Assembly: GCF_001592225.1 (NCBI RefSeq)
Contig: NZ_BCWN01000003.1
Location: 124,001-188,000, forward strand
Source of the DNA: Castellaniella caeni NBRC 101664
Lineage (GTDB): Bacteria > Pseudomonadota > Gammaproteobacteria > Burkholderiales > Burkholderiaceae_B
Reading direction: 5' to 3'
DNA: 64,000 nucleotides
The translations under genes were made by a program, and so were the position numbers. Positions 49,855 through 58,097 of this stretch are shown here, one piece after another (position 1 is the first letter of the stretch; each line of letters opens with the position of its first letter). The notes below the pieces were generated by a model. It was not told the DNA's origin. It searched no databases and saw nothing but the letters and a program-made list of their open reading frames with translations.

Positions 49855-49887
49855 TGAAACGTTCATCAGGCTGCCGTCATCCAATGG
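49855..49887 (+). promoter_or_regulatory. ECF-type promoter of the sigma gene
   Basis: TGAAAC (49855-49860), exactly 17 bp, then CATCCAATGG (49878-49887), 25 bp before the GTG start. The same two boxes at the same spacing occur upstream of the cupredoxin operon. Box sequences are of ECF type (AAC-like -35, non-TATAAT -10). A small dyad GATGAA-ACG-TTCATC overlaps the -35 (49853-49867). Confidence 0.8.
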
Positions 49888-49912
49888 CATCACATGAATT
49901 TCCGGAGGCGAA

Positions 49913-50641
49913 GTGGACACCCAAATTCAGCACGACTTGAACACGGCCAACGACCTGTCGCTGATCACCCTGTGCGGCGCGGGTAATTTGAAAGCCTTTG
50001 ACGTCCTGATGAAGCGCCACAACCAGCAGTTGTACCGCGCGGCCCGCAGCATTCTTCACGACGAGGCCGAGGCCGAAGACGCCGTGCAAGAGGCCTGGTG
50101 GAAGGCCTTCCAGCACCTGCAAGACTTTCGCGCCGACGCCCAGGCCGCCACCTGGCTGACGCGCATCGCGGTCAACGAGGCGCTCATGCGCCGACGGCGA
50201 AACAAATCGCGCGAAACTATCATCCAATCGGCGTACCAGGTATCAGGCAATTCCGACAACATGCTCCCTCCCGGCGCTACCCTCCCCGCCCCAGAGTCCT
50301 CGCGGCCAGACCAGTCGGCCTGGCGCGCAGAACTGCGGCACAACATCGAACAGCAGATCGATGCCCTGCCGGACATCTACCGCACGGTCTTCATGCTGCG
50401 CGGCGTGGAAGAAATGTCCGCCACCGAAGTCGCCCAGGTACTCGACATCCCCGAAGCCACCGTGCGGGTGCGTTTCATGCGCGCCCGCCACCTGCTGCAA
50501 GCCGCCATGAAACACGACTTCGACCCCAAGGCAGCCAGTGCTTTTTCCTTTGCCGGTGAACGCTGCGCCCGCATCGTCGCCGGCGTGCACGCGCGCATGC
50601 GGGCCGCAGGGCTGCATCCCGAAGACGAAGCCTCGATGTAA
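49913..50641 (+). CDS. ECF-family RNA polymerase sigma factor
   Basis: 242 residues, GTG start with GGAGG at ideal spacing. Sigma-2 region (about 15-90) includes YRAARSILHDEAEAEDAVQE and WWKAFQHLQDFR. Sigma-4 (about 140-200) includes LPDIYRTVFMLRGVEEMSAT and a helix-turn-helix ending in FMRARHLL. A 40-residue C-terminal extension (FSFAGERCARIVAGVHARM) is not part of classic sigma-4. No anti-sigma gene is adjacent, so control may lie in the extension, its single Cys, or transcription. It appears to drive its own promoter and the convergent cupredoxin operon. Confidence 0.92.
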   Translation: MDTQIQHDLNTANDLSLITLCGAGNLKAFDVLMKRHNQQLYRAARSILHDEAEAEDAVQEAWWKAFQHLQDFRADAQAATWLTRIAVNEALMRRRRNKSRETIIQSAYQVSGNSDNMLPPGATLPAPESSRPDQSAWRAELRHNIEQQIDALPDIYRTVFMLRGVEEMSATEVAQVLDIPEATVRVRFMRARHLLQAAMKHDFDPKAASAFSFAGERCARIVAGVHARMRAAGLHPEDEASM

Positions 50642-50700
50642 ATATACGCACGCCAGCAGGCAGCAGGCGCACGGGCATGACGCACGACGTGTCGCGCTGC

Positions 50701-50753
50701 GCAAAAACCCCTCGGCAAACCAGGCTCACGTCTGGTTTGCCGAGGGGTTTTGC
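50701..50753. terminator. Long bidirectional terminator hairpin
   Basis: About 21 perfectly paired bases with an 8-nt loop (50724-50731), flanked by A and T runs. It separates the sigma gene and the convergent cupredoxin operon. The stem is unusually long for an intrinsic terminator. Confidence 0.88.
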
Positions 50754-50847
50754 ATGATGCGACAGGCGCTCGCGGCGGCTGGGCCGGGGCCGGCTGACCG
50801 CCCATGAACACGCGGCAGACACACGATCCAACGGCCCGCATCGCCGC

Positions 50848-51372
50848 CTAGTCGATACGCTTGCTTTTCAGGATGGCGGCGACATCGGGAAACTGCGCCA
50901 GCGCCACGGCGGGCAACTGCGCATCGGTGGCGGCATAGGGCTTGTGCGCGGCATCGGCCGTACCCACCACGATGCGCCCGACCATGCCGGCCATCTCATG
51001 CGGCAGGCAAAAGTAGTCGTACACGCCGGGCACACTCAGCACGACCTCGAACGACTGGCCGGGCAGCAGATAGCCGGAATCCCAAGGCGTTGCGCCATCC
51101 GGGATGCGCAGCGGCTTGTGGTTCTTGGGATGGTAGGCCGTGGTGGTGTGCGCATTGCCCGTGTCGCTGTTCACCCAGCGCACCGTCTGTCCCGGCTGAA
51201 TCAGCAGGCCATGGGGCCGAAACCAGACCTGGGAACCCGAAGGGGTGCCGGACATCTGGATTTCGACCGCCTCCGCCGCACCGGCACGCCGGATGACGGC
51301 TGCCGTCAGCAGCAGACCGCCGCCCATGGCCAGCAGACGGCGGCGCTGCGGGTTGAAGGCGGCGGTGCTCAT
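50848..51372 (-). CDS. Cupredoxin (plastocyanin/pseudoazurin-like) periplasmic protein
   Basis: 174 residues. A Tat-like signal RRRLLAMGGGLLLTAA is followed by a single type-1 copper domain. Ligands: His in NAHTTT, then Cys, His and Met in DYFCLPHEMAGM. Likely an electron carrier or copper-handling protein in the periplasm. Its ATG overlaps the stop of the upstream secreted-protein gene, and the pair is preceded by the ECF-type promoter. Confidence 0.9.
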   Translation of the reverse strand: MSTAAFNPQRRRLLAMGGGLLLTAAVIRRAGAAEAVEIQMSGTPSGSQVWFRPHGLLIQPGQTVRWVNSDTGNAHTTTAYHPKNHKPLRIPDGATPWDSGYLLPGQSFEVVLSVPGVYDYFCLPHEMAGMVGRIVVGTADAAHKPYAATDAQLPAVALAQFPDVAAILKSKRID

Positions 51373-51797
51373 TTGGCGACGCTCGCTTCCTGCGCGGCAG
51401 GCACGTTCCACAGAATGATGTGGATATGCGGCTCAGCCACGCCGGGGTGCCCCGCGTTGTACTGGATGTCCACGTGATCCACGTGGCCCGCGGGCGCTTT
51501 CAGATCCTGGAAGTGCATATCGGGCTTCATTTGCGCGATGGGGATCATATAGGTGGTGCTGACCAGCTTGCCATGGTGGTCGTAGCCCAGGAAGGGGCCG
51601 GCCGGCAGGGTGGACGGATCAACGAACAGCTGCCCCAGGCCGGGGATGAAATCAGGCAGCTTGACCAGCGAGCTGACGGCCTTGTAGGGGGCTGCGGGCG
51701 GGGCCTGCTCGACGGAGGTCTGCGCCGCATACGCGCCAACGGAACCCACGGATAGTGCCAGGGCGGCGGCCGCCGCGGTCAAGAATGAACGTTTCAT
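51369..51797 (-). CDS. Secreted protein with His-rich metal-like motifs (DUF5602/TTHB210-like)
   Basis: 142 residues with a Sec signal peptide (MKRSFLTAAAAALALSVGSV, cleaved after AYA). The mature part holds YDHHGKLVSTTYMIP, GHVDHVDIQYNAGHPG and EPHIHIILW, clusters of His and Asp suggesting metal binding. I think it belongs to the DUF5602 (TTHB210-like) family; in Thermus a homologue is reported to be controlled by an ECF sigma, from memory. GGAG before the ATG 51797. Confidence 0.7.
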   Translation of the reverse strand: MKRSFLTAAAAALALSVGSVGAYAAQTSVEQAPPAAPYKAVSSLVKLPDFIPGLGQLFVDPSTLPAGPFLGYDHHGKLVSTTYMIPIAQMKPDMHFQDLKAPAGHVDHVDIQYNAGHPGVAEPHIHIILWNVPAAQEASVAK

Positions 51798-51839
51798 GAG
51801 AATCTCCAGAAGCACGCAGCGCGAATCGCTGCTTTCAAC

Positions 51840-51872
51840 CCATTGGATGCAGCGCGCTGAAGATGTGTTTCA
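51840..51872 (-). promoter_or_regulatory. ECF-type promoter of the cupredoxin operon
   Basis: Minus strand: TGAAAC (51872-51867), 17 bp, CATCCAATGG (51849-51840), 43 bp before the ATG at 51797. Identical boxes and spacing to the sigma gene promoter at 49855-49887. The -35 overlaps the stop codon of the GlxA-type regulator gene. Confidence 0.8.
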
Positions 51873-52919
51873 GGGATCGGATAAAAAATTGGCGCCGGCG
51901 GCCGGTGGCAGGCCAGGCGCCTGCGCGACGGCCCGCAGGCCGTTGACGGTGCCACAGCGCCGCCGATATTCGCTGGGCGAGAGGCCGGCAAACGCCCGAA
52001 AATGACGACGCAGCGCCAGCGCCGACCCAAACCCCACCTGTGTCGCCACGTGCTCGACCGATTGGTCGGTGGATTCAAGCAGCTGCTGGGCGCTGGCAAG
52101 TTGCTGCTTGAGACGCCATTGCTTGACCGTCAGCCCCGTCAATTGATGAAAACGGCGGGTAAAGGTACGCACGGATACGTGCATGCGGTCGGCCAATATC
52201 TTCAGGTTTTGCTGCTCTTGCAGGTGCGTTCGCATCCAGACCAGCAAGCCCCGCAGCTCGCGGCTGCTGTCGTCAAGAAAAAAGGACGCGTCGATGTGCT
52301 GCCGCTGGTCACCATGGCGCAAAAGGCCCACGGCAAGACTGGCCGCCACCTGGTCGGCCACCGCGGCCCCGGCCAGATACCGCAGCAGCAAAAGGCACAG
52401 ATCGATCGCCGCACATCCCCCCGCGGAAGTCCAGAGATTGCCGTCGCGCACGTAGAGGATGTCGGGGTCGATGTCCACCCTGGGGAAGCGCTGGGCAAAC
52501 AGGCGGGAATACTGCCAATGCGTGGTCGCACGCCGCCCATCCAGCAGGCCGGCTTCGGCCAGGACAAAGCAGCCCAGGTGCAAGCCCACCACTTGCGCCC
52601 CTCGCGCGCAGGCCTGGCGCAAGGCTTGTTTCAAGGCCCGCGGCACCGGCGCATCGGGCCCAGGCCAACCAAGTACCAGAACGGCATCGGCGCTTTGCAG
52701 GTGCCCCAGCCCGGCTTCGGGCTGGATGGAAAACCCCGCCCCCGTTTTGATGACCCCGGCATCAACCGCCACACAGCGGACCTTGACGGCATTTGTGCCC
52801 AGGCTTTGAGGATCGAACACCATCAAAGGCCCGGCCAATTGCGTCGCCCCGATACCGTCGTAGACCAGCAGTGCAAGCTGGCGACGCGGCAGGCAAGGAT
52901 GATCAGGCTGGGCGAACAT
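51870..52919 (-). CDS. GlxA-type AraC family transcriptional regulator
   Basis: 349 residues: N-terminal DJ-1/PfpI-like domain (about 15-190, with the nucleophile-elbow-like VVGLHLGCFVLAEAGLL) and a C-terminal AraC double helix-turn-helix (about 230-330, SVRTFTRRFHQLTG and GFGSALALRRHFRAFAGLSP). Such regulators sense small metabolites; the ligand is unknown. ATG 52919 follows an ATTACA-TT-TGTAAT palindrome 4 bp upstream. The gene lies directly before the cupredoxin operon on the same strand. Confidence 0.9.
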   Translation of the reverse strand: MFAQPDHPCLPRRQLALLVYDGIGATQLAGPLMVFDPQSLGTNAVKVRCVAVDAGVIKTGAGFSIQPEAGLGHLQSADAVLVLGWPGPDAPVPRALKQALRQACARGAQVVGLHLGCFVLAEAGLLDGRRATTHWQYSRLFAQRFPRVDIDPDILYVRDGNLWTSAGGCAAIDLCLLLLRYLAGAAVADQVAASLAVGLLRHGDQRQHIDASFFLDDSSRELRGLLVWMRTHLQEQQNLKILADRMHVSVRTFTRRFHQLTGLTVKQWRLKQQLASAQQLLESTDQSVEHVATQVGFGSALALRRHFRAFAGLSPSEYRRRCGTVNGLRAVAQAPGLPPAAGANFLSDP

Positions 52920-52923
52920 TGAA

Positions 52924-52937
52924 ATTACATTTGTAAT
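52924..52937 (-). promoter_or_regulatory. Palindrome at the start of the GlxA-type regulator gene
   Basis: ATTACA-TT-TGTAAT with perfect 6-bp arms, ending 4 bp before the start codon, where the ribosome-binding site should be. It could be an autoregulatory operator. The remaining divergent region to 53065 shows no clear FliA-type promoter for the chemoreceptor gene. Confidence 0.45.
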
Positions 52938-53065
52938 GGCTGGAAATGATCGAATTTTAACCAGAACGTGGCTTGTCCGGCGCCTGGCCGAACCGCAAAA
53001 TAAGGGCCTTTGACACACGTCATGCAGCGCCGCGCGCGCCCGGTCAAACCTCCACACCCACATCA

Positions 53066-54691
53066 ATGCGAAATCTAACCATCGGCATCCGCCTGACCCT
53101 CGGCTTTGGCGTTCTCATCCTCTTGCTGGTTCTGCTGGCGATCCAAAACGGCTGGCTCATGATGGGCACGCGCGACAGCAACCAAAAAAGCATTGAGCGC
53201 CAGGCGCTGGTGGTGACGGCCCTCGAGCTGGAAACCGCCATCAAACTGAATACGGCCTACAGCCTGGCGGCCGCCAGGGCGCAGGGGCTGACCACCAACG
53301 AAGATTTCGACCAGGAAATCCAGGCAGCCACCACCAAGGCGGCCACGCTGGTCAAGTCGCTGGATCAAGGCATCCAAGACCCCAAGGCCCGCACCTTATT
53401 TCAGAAACTGGAACAGCTGCGCCACGACTTCGTCACCCGGCGCAATGCCGCGCTGGCCGCGATGGAATCGGGCCACACCCAGGATGCCCAGCGCTTTTTC
53501 AATCAGGAAATGCCATCGCTTGTCACCACCTACATCGACCAGGTCGAAGCCTTTACGCACTACCAGACCGACAGCGTCAATCAAGCCCAGCGGCAAATCG
53601 TCCACGACATCGACGAAGGGCTCTGGGTCAGCGGCATCGCCACGCTGCTTGCCCTGGTTTTCAGCCCCTGGTTTGCCCGCAGCGTCACCCGATCTATCAC
53701 ACGCCCGCTCAATAAGGCCGTGCAACTGGCCACCCAGGTTGCCCACCGCGACCTCAGCCCCTCGATCACCGCCTTGGGGCGCGACGAAATCACCCAGCTT
53801 GAAAAAGCCCTGGATGCCATGGTGACCGGGCTGCGCGAAACCATCGGGCAAGTCCATGGCGGGGCCAATGCCATTGCCACCGCCGCCAGCCAGATCAGCA
53901 TGGGCAATCTTGATCTTTCCGCACGCACCGAACAGCAGTCTGCCTCATTGGCACAAACCGCGGCCTCGATGGAAGAAATCACGGCCACCGTGCGGCAGAA
54001 CGCCGACAACGCCCAACAGGCCGACCATCTTTCCAGGCAGGCCACGCAGTCCGCCCAAACAGGCGGCACCACGGTCGAAAAACTGGTGCTCACCATGGGC
54101 GACATTCACACGAAATCCCAGCAGATCGCGGAAATCGTCGGCGTCATCGACAGTATTGCCTTCCAGACCAACATCCTCGCCTTGAATGCCGCCGTCGAAG
54201 CCGCACGCGCGGGCGAGCAGGGCCGCGGCTTTGCCGTCGTCGCCGCCGAAGTGCGCGCGCTGGCACAGCGCAGCGCCAACTCGGCCAAAGAAATCAAGGC
54301 CCTGATCGACACAGCGGCTGAAGTCATGGCGCACGGTAATACCCAAGCCCAGCAGGCCGGCAGCGACATGCGGGCCATCGTGGACGGCATCCAGCGCGTC
54401 AGCGGCATCATGGCCGACATCACCACCGCCAGCCACGAACAGACCACGGGCATCGAACAAATCAACGTCGCCATCACGCAGATGGACGATGTCACCCGGC
54501 AAAATGCCAGCCTGGTGGAAGAATCGGCCGCCGCCAGCAGCCTGCAAGAACAGGCCGACACCCTGGCCCAGCTGGTCGCCACCTTCCAGATCGGCACCGA
54601 CCGCCAGGCGCGCGCCGGGCAAACCCGTCACCAGGTGCCCATGCGACCGCCCAGCCTCGACAAGGCGGCAATCCCCCTGCTGGGCGCCTGA
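53066..54691 (+). CDS. Methyl-accepting chemotaxis protein
   Basis: 541 residues: N-terminal span (about 8-28), periplasmic four-helix-bundle ligand domain (about 30-185), second span (about 190-208), HAMP, and a signalling domain with the invariant hairpin [20 protein letters not shown]. The C terminus lacks a CheR-tethering NWETF-like pentapeptide. ATG 53066 fits the family; upstream in-frame sequence is non-homologous. 9 nt before the GGDEF-EAL gene, probably cotranscribed, linking taxis and c-di-GMP signalling. Confidence 0.94.
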   Translation: MRNLTIGIRLTLGFGVLILLLVLLAIQNGWLMMGTRDSNQKSIERQALVVTALELETAIKLNTAYSLAAARAQGLTTNEDFDQEIQAATTKAATLVKSLDQGIQDPKARTLFQKLEQLRHDFVTRRNAALAAMESGHTQDAQRFFNQEMPSLVTTYIDQVEAFTHYQTDSVNQAQRQIVHDIDEGLWVSGIATLLALVFSPWFARSVTRSITRPLNKAVQLATQVAHRDLSPSITALGRDEITQLEKALDAMVTGLRETIGQVHGGANAIATAASQISMGNLDLSARTEQQSASLAQTAASMEEITATVRQNADNAQQADHLSRQATQSAQTGGTTVEKLVLTMGDIHTKSQQIAEIVGVIDSIAFQTNILALNAAVEAARAGEQGRGFAVVAAEVRALAQRSANSAKEIKALIDTAAEVMAHGNTQAQQAGSDMRAIVDGIQRVSGIMADITTASHEQTTGIEQINVAITQMDDVTRQNASLVEESAAASSLQEQADTLAQLVATFQIGTDRQARAGQTRHQVPMRPPSLDKAAIPLLGA

Positions 54692-54700
54692 CGACCGCCG

Positions 54701-56992
54701 ATGCACACCTTTTTTCTCGTGCCCAGCCTGGCTGCCGCGCATCCGTCGTGGCGGGTGGCCCGGATGCTGCTGCTCAGCCTGCTGCTCTGGTGCACAGGCC
54801 CCTGGGCGCTGGCCGCTACCCTGCGCGTGGGGGTGCCAGACCTGCCACCCGACATCTATCTGCAGCCAGACGGGCGGGTCGGCGGCATCCTGGCGGACAT
54901 TCTCACGCCTATCGCGGCTGACAAAGGGCTGGAGCTGCAGGCGCAACCCTGCCACTGGCTCGACTGCCTCGCACTGCTGCGGACAGGTGCCATCGATCTG
55001 TTGCCCAACGTTCGCTATTCAAACGAACGCGCGCTGCAGTTGGATTTGAATCAGGTTCCCGCCCTGACCCGGTCTTCACTGATCTTCGCGCCGGAACAGC
55101 ACGAGCCGACACACTGGCAAGACCTGGAAGGCAAGCGGATTGCCGTGCTCGGAGGCTCTGTCCAATACACGCTTCTGGCGGACAAGCTGCAGGAACAGCG
55201 GGTTTCCGCCAGCCTGATTGCCACTAAAGAACTGGTCGACGGCTTTCGCCTCGTGCAAACAGGCAACGCCGACGCCGCTGTCGCAGGCGACATATCCGGC
55301 GCGCTATCCGCCGCGCGCTACCATCTGTCCGCCTCACCCCTGCTGCTGGAGTCGAGCCCGATCTTTTTTGCCGCCCCCAAAGGGCACGAAACCGCACTGC
55401 TGGCGCAGATCGACCAGCACCTGCAAGCCTGGAAGGAAGACCCGCAATCCCCCTACTACCAGGCGTTGGCCCACTGGGGCATGGCACCGTCGGCTTCAAC
55501 CACCAGCGACTGGCGCTGGATCGTGCTGCTGCCCCTGGCGCTCGTCTCGCTGTTGGCGGCAGGCGCTTATTACCACTGGCACGGGCAGCGGCACTTCTTC
55601 GACGAACTCACCAGCCTGCCCAGTCGGCAGATACTGCACACGCGCGTCGAACAGGCCCTGGTGCTGACCCAACGCCAAAAGGCCAAAGGGGCATTGCTCA
55701 TCCTGGACATCGACGACCTCAACCTGGTGAACGAGCGCCACGGTCTCACGGTGGGCGACCACGTACTGCAAGAGATCGCGCGAACGCTGATCCACAACAC
55801 CTACCCCAGGGATACGATCGCCCGCACCGATGGGGACGAGTTCACCATCCTGCTGACCACCTTGAGCGGCGAACAACAGGAAGCAGCCCACCAGGCCATG
55901 GACATCGCCGAAAAGCTGCACCACGCCCTCACCCATCGCGCCATGGTCATCGACGGACAACCTTGCACCGTGCGCATCAGCATCGGCGTGACCTTGCTGG
56001 GCGACGCGTCTTCCACGCTGGAAAACTGCCTGCAAGAGGCCCGCATCGCCTTGGGCCGGGCCGAAACCCTGGGCGGCAACCGGGTCATCCTGTTCAACCA
56101 CGAGATACAACAAGAGTTGTGGTATCAGCGCAACCTGGAACGCGACCTGGCGCACGCCGTCACCACCCAGCAAATCCACGCCTGCGTCCAGCCGCAGATC
56201 GATCGTCGAGGCAACGTGATCGGCGCCGAATTGCTGGCCCGCTGGCAGCACCCCCAGCTGGGCGACATCCCCCCCAGCCGGTTCATCCCCCTGGCGCAGG
56301 GCCAGGGCCAGCTTACCTTGCTGACGTGCCAGATGCTGGCGCACGCCTGCCAGCTGATCGACCAGTTGACGGCGCTCGGGCAAACCTACCCTTTGTCGAT
56401 CAACGTCAGCCCCGTCACACTGACAGACCCTCAATTCATCCAGACAGCCCTGCGGATCATCAAAGACACCGGCGTCGATGGCCAGCGCCTGATCTTTGAA
56501 ATCACCGAGGACATCGATCTGGAAAACAACGAGCAGGCCATCCAGCACATGAACACGCTCTCGGCACAGGGGGTGCGGTTTTCGATCGACGACTTCGGCT
56601 CGGGGTACGCCAACTTGGTGAAGCTGCAGAAACTGCCGATTCACGAACTGAAAATCGACAAGAGCCTGATCGACGGGTTGCCTCAGCAGGCCGGCAGCGC
56701 CGCGATCGTGCAGGTCATCCTGCTGCTGGCGCGCAAACTGAAACTGCGCACCATCGCCGAAGGGGTCGAGCAGCAGGCCCAGGCAAACTTTCTCTTCACG
56801 CACCACTGCGATGCGATCCAGGGGTATTTGTTCTCGCGCCCGATCACATCAGCCGCCTGGGTACAGCAGGAAACCGATCATTTCCGCCACCCCCTGGCGC
56901 CTCACGAAAGGTGGCCTGCCGCCATGCACACACTGCCAGGCCGCCCTCAGGGCACCTTGGCCAGCCAGGCCTCGGTGCCGAATTTCTCTTGA
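54701..56992 (+). CDS. Periplasmic-sensor GGDEF-EAL protein
   Basis: 763 residues: signal peptide, periplasmic solute-binding type sensor (about 40-262, SBP_bac_3-like), one span (272-292), GGDEF (about 298-465), EAL (about 475-725). The GGDEF signature is DGDEF (377-381). The EAL motif reads ELL (Glu510), but the metal and catalytic residues are kept: Asn568, Glu600, Asp630-Asp631, Lys651, Glu688 and Gln707. Mainly a c-di-GMP phosphodiesterase is expected; cyclase activity is doubtful. The sensor resembles amino-acid-binding proteins, so a small ligand may control it. Its 3' end overlaps the convergent ligase gene by 46 bp. Confidence 0.9.
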   Translation: MHTFFLVPSLAAAHPSWRVARMLLLSLLLWCTGPWALAATLRVGVPDLPPDIYLQPDGRVGGILADILTPIAADKGLELQAQPCHWLDCLALLRTGAIDLLPNVRYSNERALQLDLNQVPALTRSSLIFAPEQHEPTHWQDLEGKRIAVLGGSVQYTLLADKLQEQRVSASLIATKELVDGFRLVQTGNADAAVAGDISGALSAARYHLSASPLLLESSPIFFAAPKGHETALLAQIDQHLQAWKEDPQSPYYQALAHWGMAPSASTTSDWRWIVLLPLALVSLLAAGAYYHWHGQRHFFDELTSLPSRQILHTRVEQALVLTQRQKAKGALLILDIDDLNLVNERHGLTVGDHVLQEIARTLIHNTYPRDTIARTDGDEFTILLTTLSGEQQEAAHQAMDIAEKLHHALTHRAMVIDGQPCTVRISIGVTLLGDASSTLENCLQEARIALGRAETLGGNRVILFNHEIQQELWYQRNLERDLAHAVTTQQIHACVQPQIDRRGNVIGAELLARWQHPQLGDIPPSRFIPLAQGQGQLTLLTCQMLAHACQLIDQLTALGQTYPLSINVSPVTLTDPQFIQTALRIIKDTGVDGQRLIFEITEDIDLENNEQAIQHMNTLSAQGVRFSIDDFGSGYANLVKLQKLPIHELKIDKSLIDGLPQQAGSAAIVQVILLLARKLKLRTIAEGVEQQAQANFLFTHHCDAIQGYLFSRPITSAAWVQQETDHFRHPLAPHERWPAAMHTLPGRPQGTLASQASVPNFS

Positions 56993-57738
56993 ATCAGGCG
57001 CTCGGCCTGGGCCAGTTCGGCAGCCCGCAGCACGTCTTCATGCAAGCTGGCCCGGCGGCGGAAAGTATCGAGCATGCGCTGCACGATGACGTCGCGTTCG
57101 AGCCCTGTCTGACTGCGCAGGGGATCGACCCGCTTGACCGCCGAGACGGTGCCTTTGTCGGACAGTTTTTCACGCCCGATGCGCAGCACCCGCACCATTT
57201 TGGCGGCATCGATGTCGTACGACATGGTCACGTGGTGCAGCACGGCCTTGCCGCGCCGCGCCTGGGCGGCGCCGCCGATCTTGCCGCCATCGGACGTGAT
57301 GTCGTTGAGCGGCTGATACCAGGCTTTGATACCCAGGTCTTTGAGTGCCTGCACGGCGAAGTCGTCCATGAAGGCATAGGCTTCTTTGAAGCTCATGCCT
57401 TCGACCAGGGACAGGGGCGTGTAGAGCGAATACGTGATGGTGTTGCCAGGTTCGACGAAAATCGCGCCGCCGCCGGTGATGCGGCGCACGACCTGGATAC
57501 CGTGGGCAGCCGCCGCCTGGGCGTCCACCTCGTTTTTCAGCGACTGGAAGATACCGATGATGATCGCCGGTTTGGCCCATTCCCAGATGCGCAACGTCGG
57601 CGCACGCCGTCCGGCCGCAACCTCGTCAAGCAGCACCTGGTCAAGCGCCATGTGCTGCAGCGGCAGCAGGGGCTCGGGATGCAGCAGCTGCCAGTCGAAA
57701 TCAGCCCATTGGCTGCGGGGTGTCGTCACGGTGCTCAT
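56947..57738 (-). CDS. lplA: Lipoate-protein ligase A, catalytic subunit (split form)
   Basis: 263 residues of the biotin/lipoate ligase fold. RRITGGGAIFVEPGNTITYS is the lipoyl-AMP binding motif, and DGGKIGGAAQARRGKAVLHH carries the catalytic Lys. The C-terminal accessory domain of E. coli LplA is missing and is supplied by the adjacent small gene. ATG 57738 overlaps that gene's stop (ATGA). Attaches lipoate to E2 and H proteins. Confidence 0.9.
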   Translation of the reverse strand: MSTVTTPRSQWADFDWQLLHPEPLLPLQHMALDQVLLDEVAAGRRAPTLRIWEWAKPAIIIGIFQSLKNEVDAQAAAAHGIQVVRRITGGGAIFVEPGNTITYSLYTPLSLVEGMSFKEAYAFMDDFAVQALKDLGIKAWYQPLNDITSDGGKIGGAAQARRGKAVLHHVTMSYDIDAAKMVRVLRIGREKLSDKGTVSAVKRVDPLRSQTGLERDVIVQRMLDTFRRRASLHEDVLRAAELAQAERLIQEKFGTEAWLAKVP

Positions 57739-58040
57739 GCCAGTGCCCTCTCGACGGCCACGGCCACCCCTTCGGGGCTGATGCCGAACATCTGCACATC
57801 GTCCGACAGGGCTTCGCGCACGGCCTGGGCAAGCCCGGCGGCGCCCGCGTTGCAAGGCAGGCCTTCGAGCGCCGCATTGATCGCGTCCAGCGCCTCGGGT
57901 GGTTCGAGGAAAAAATCACCCGACAGCTGCACGTTCTTCAGGTGGCCGGCTTCGACGGACAGATCGATCACGACCAGCTTGCCGCCAGGAACCTTGTATT
58001 CTCCGTGCCCCGCCCGAAGCGGTTGCTTGATCTCGTGCAT
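57735..58040 (-). CDS. Lipoate-protein ligase accessory (C-terminal domain) subunit
   Basis: 101 residues starting MHEIKQPLRAGHGEYKVPGG, then KLVVIDLSVEAGHLKNVQLSG with a FFLEPPEALD segment. This matches the stand-alone C-terminal domain of lipoate ligase, described as LplB/CTD in Thermoplasma, where it is needed for lipoate adenylation. Overlapping start and stop with lplA supports a two-subunit enzyme. Confidence 0.8.
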   Translation of the reverse strand: MHEIKQPLRAGHGEYKVPGGKLVVIDLSVEAGHLKNVQLSGDFFLEPPEALDAINAALEGLPCNAGAAGLAQAVREALSDDVQMFGISPEGVAVAVERALA

Positions 58041-58097
58041 GCGTGTTTCCTGTGTTGACGTGGGCTAACATTGAGGCCCTATTGCATAGCCGTCATT

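Noticed and set aside
52938-53065. FliA (sigma-28) promoter for the chemoreceptor
   Set aside because: No TAAA-N15-GCCGATAA match was found in the divergent region.
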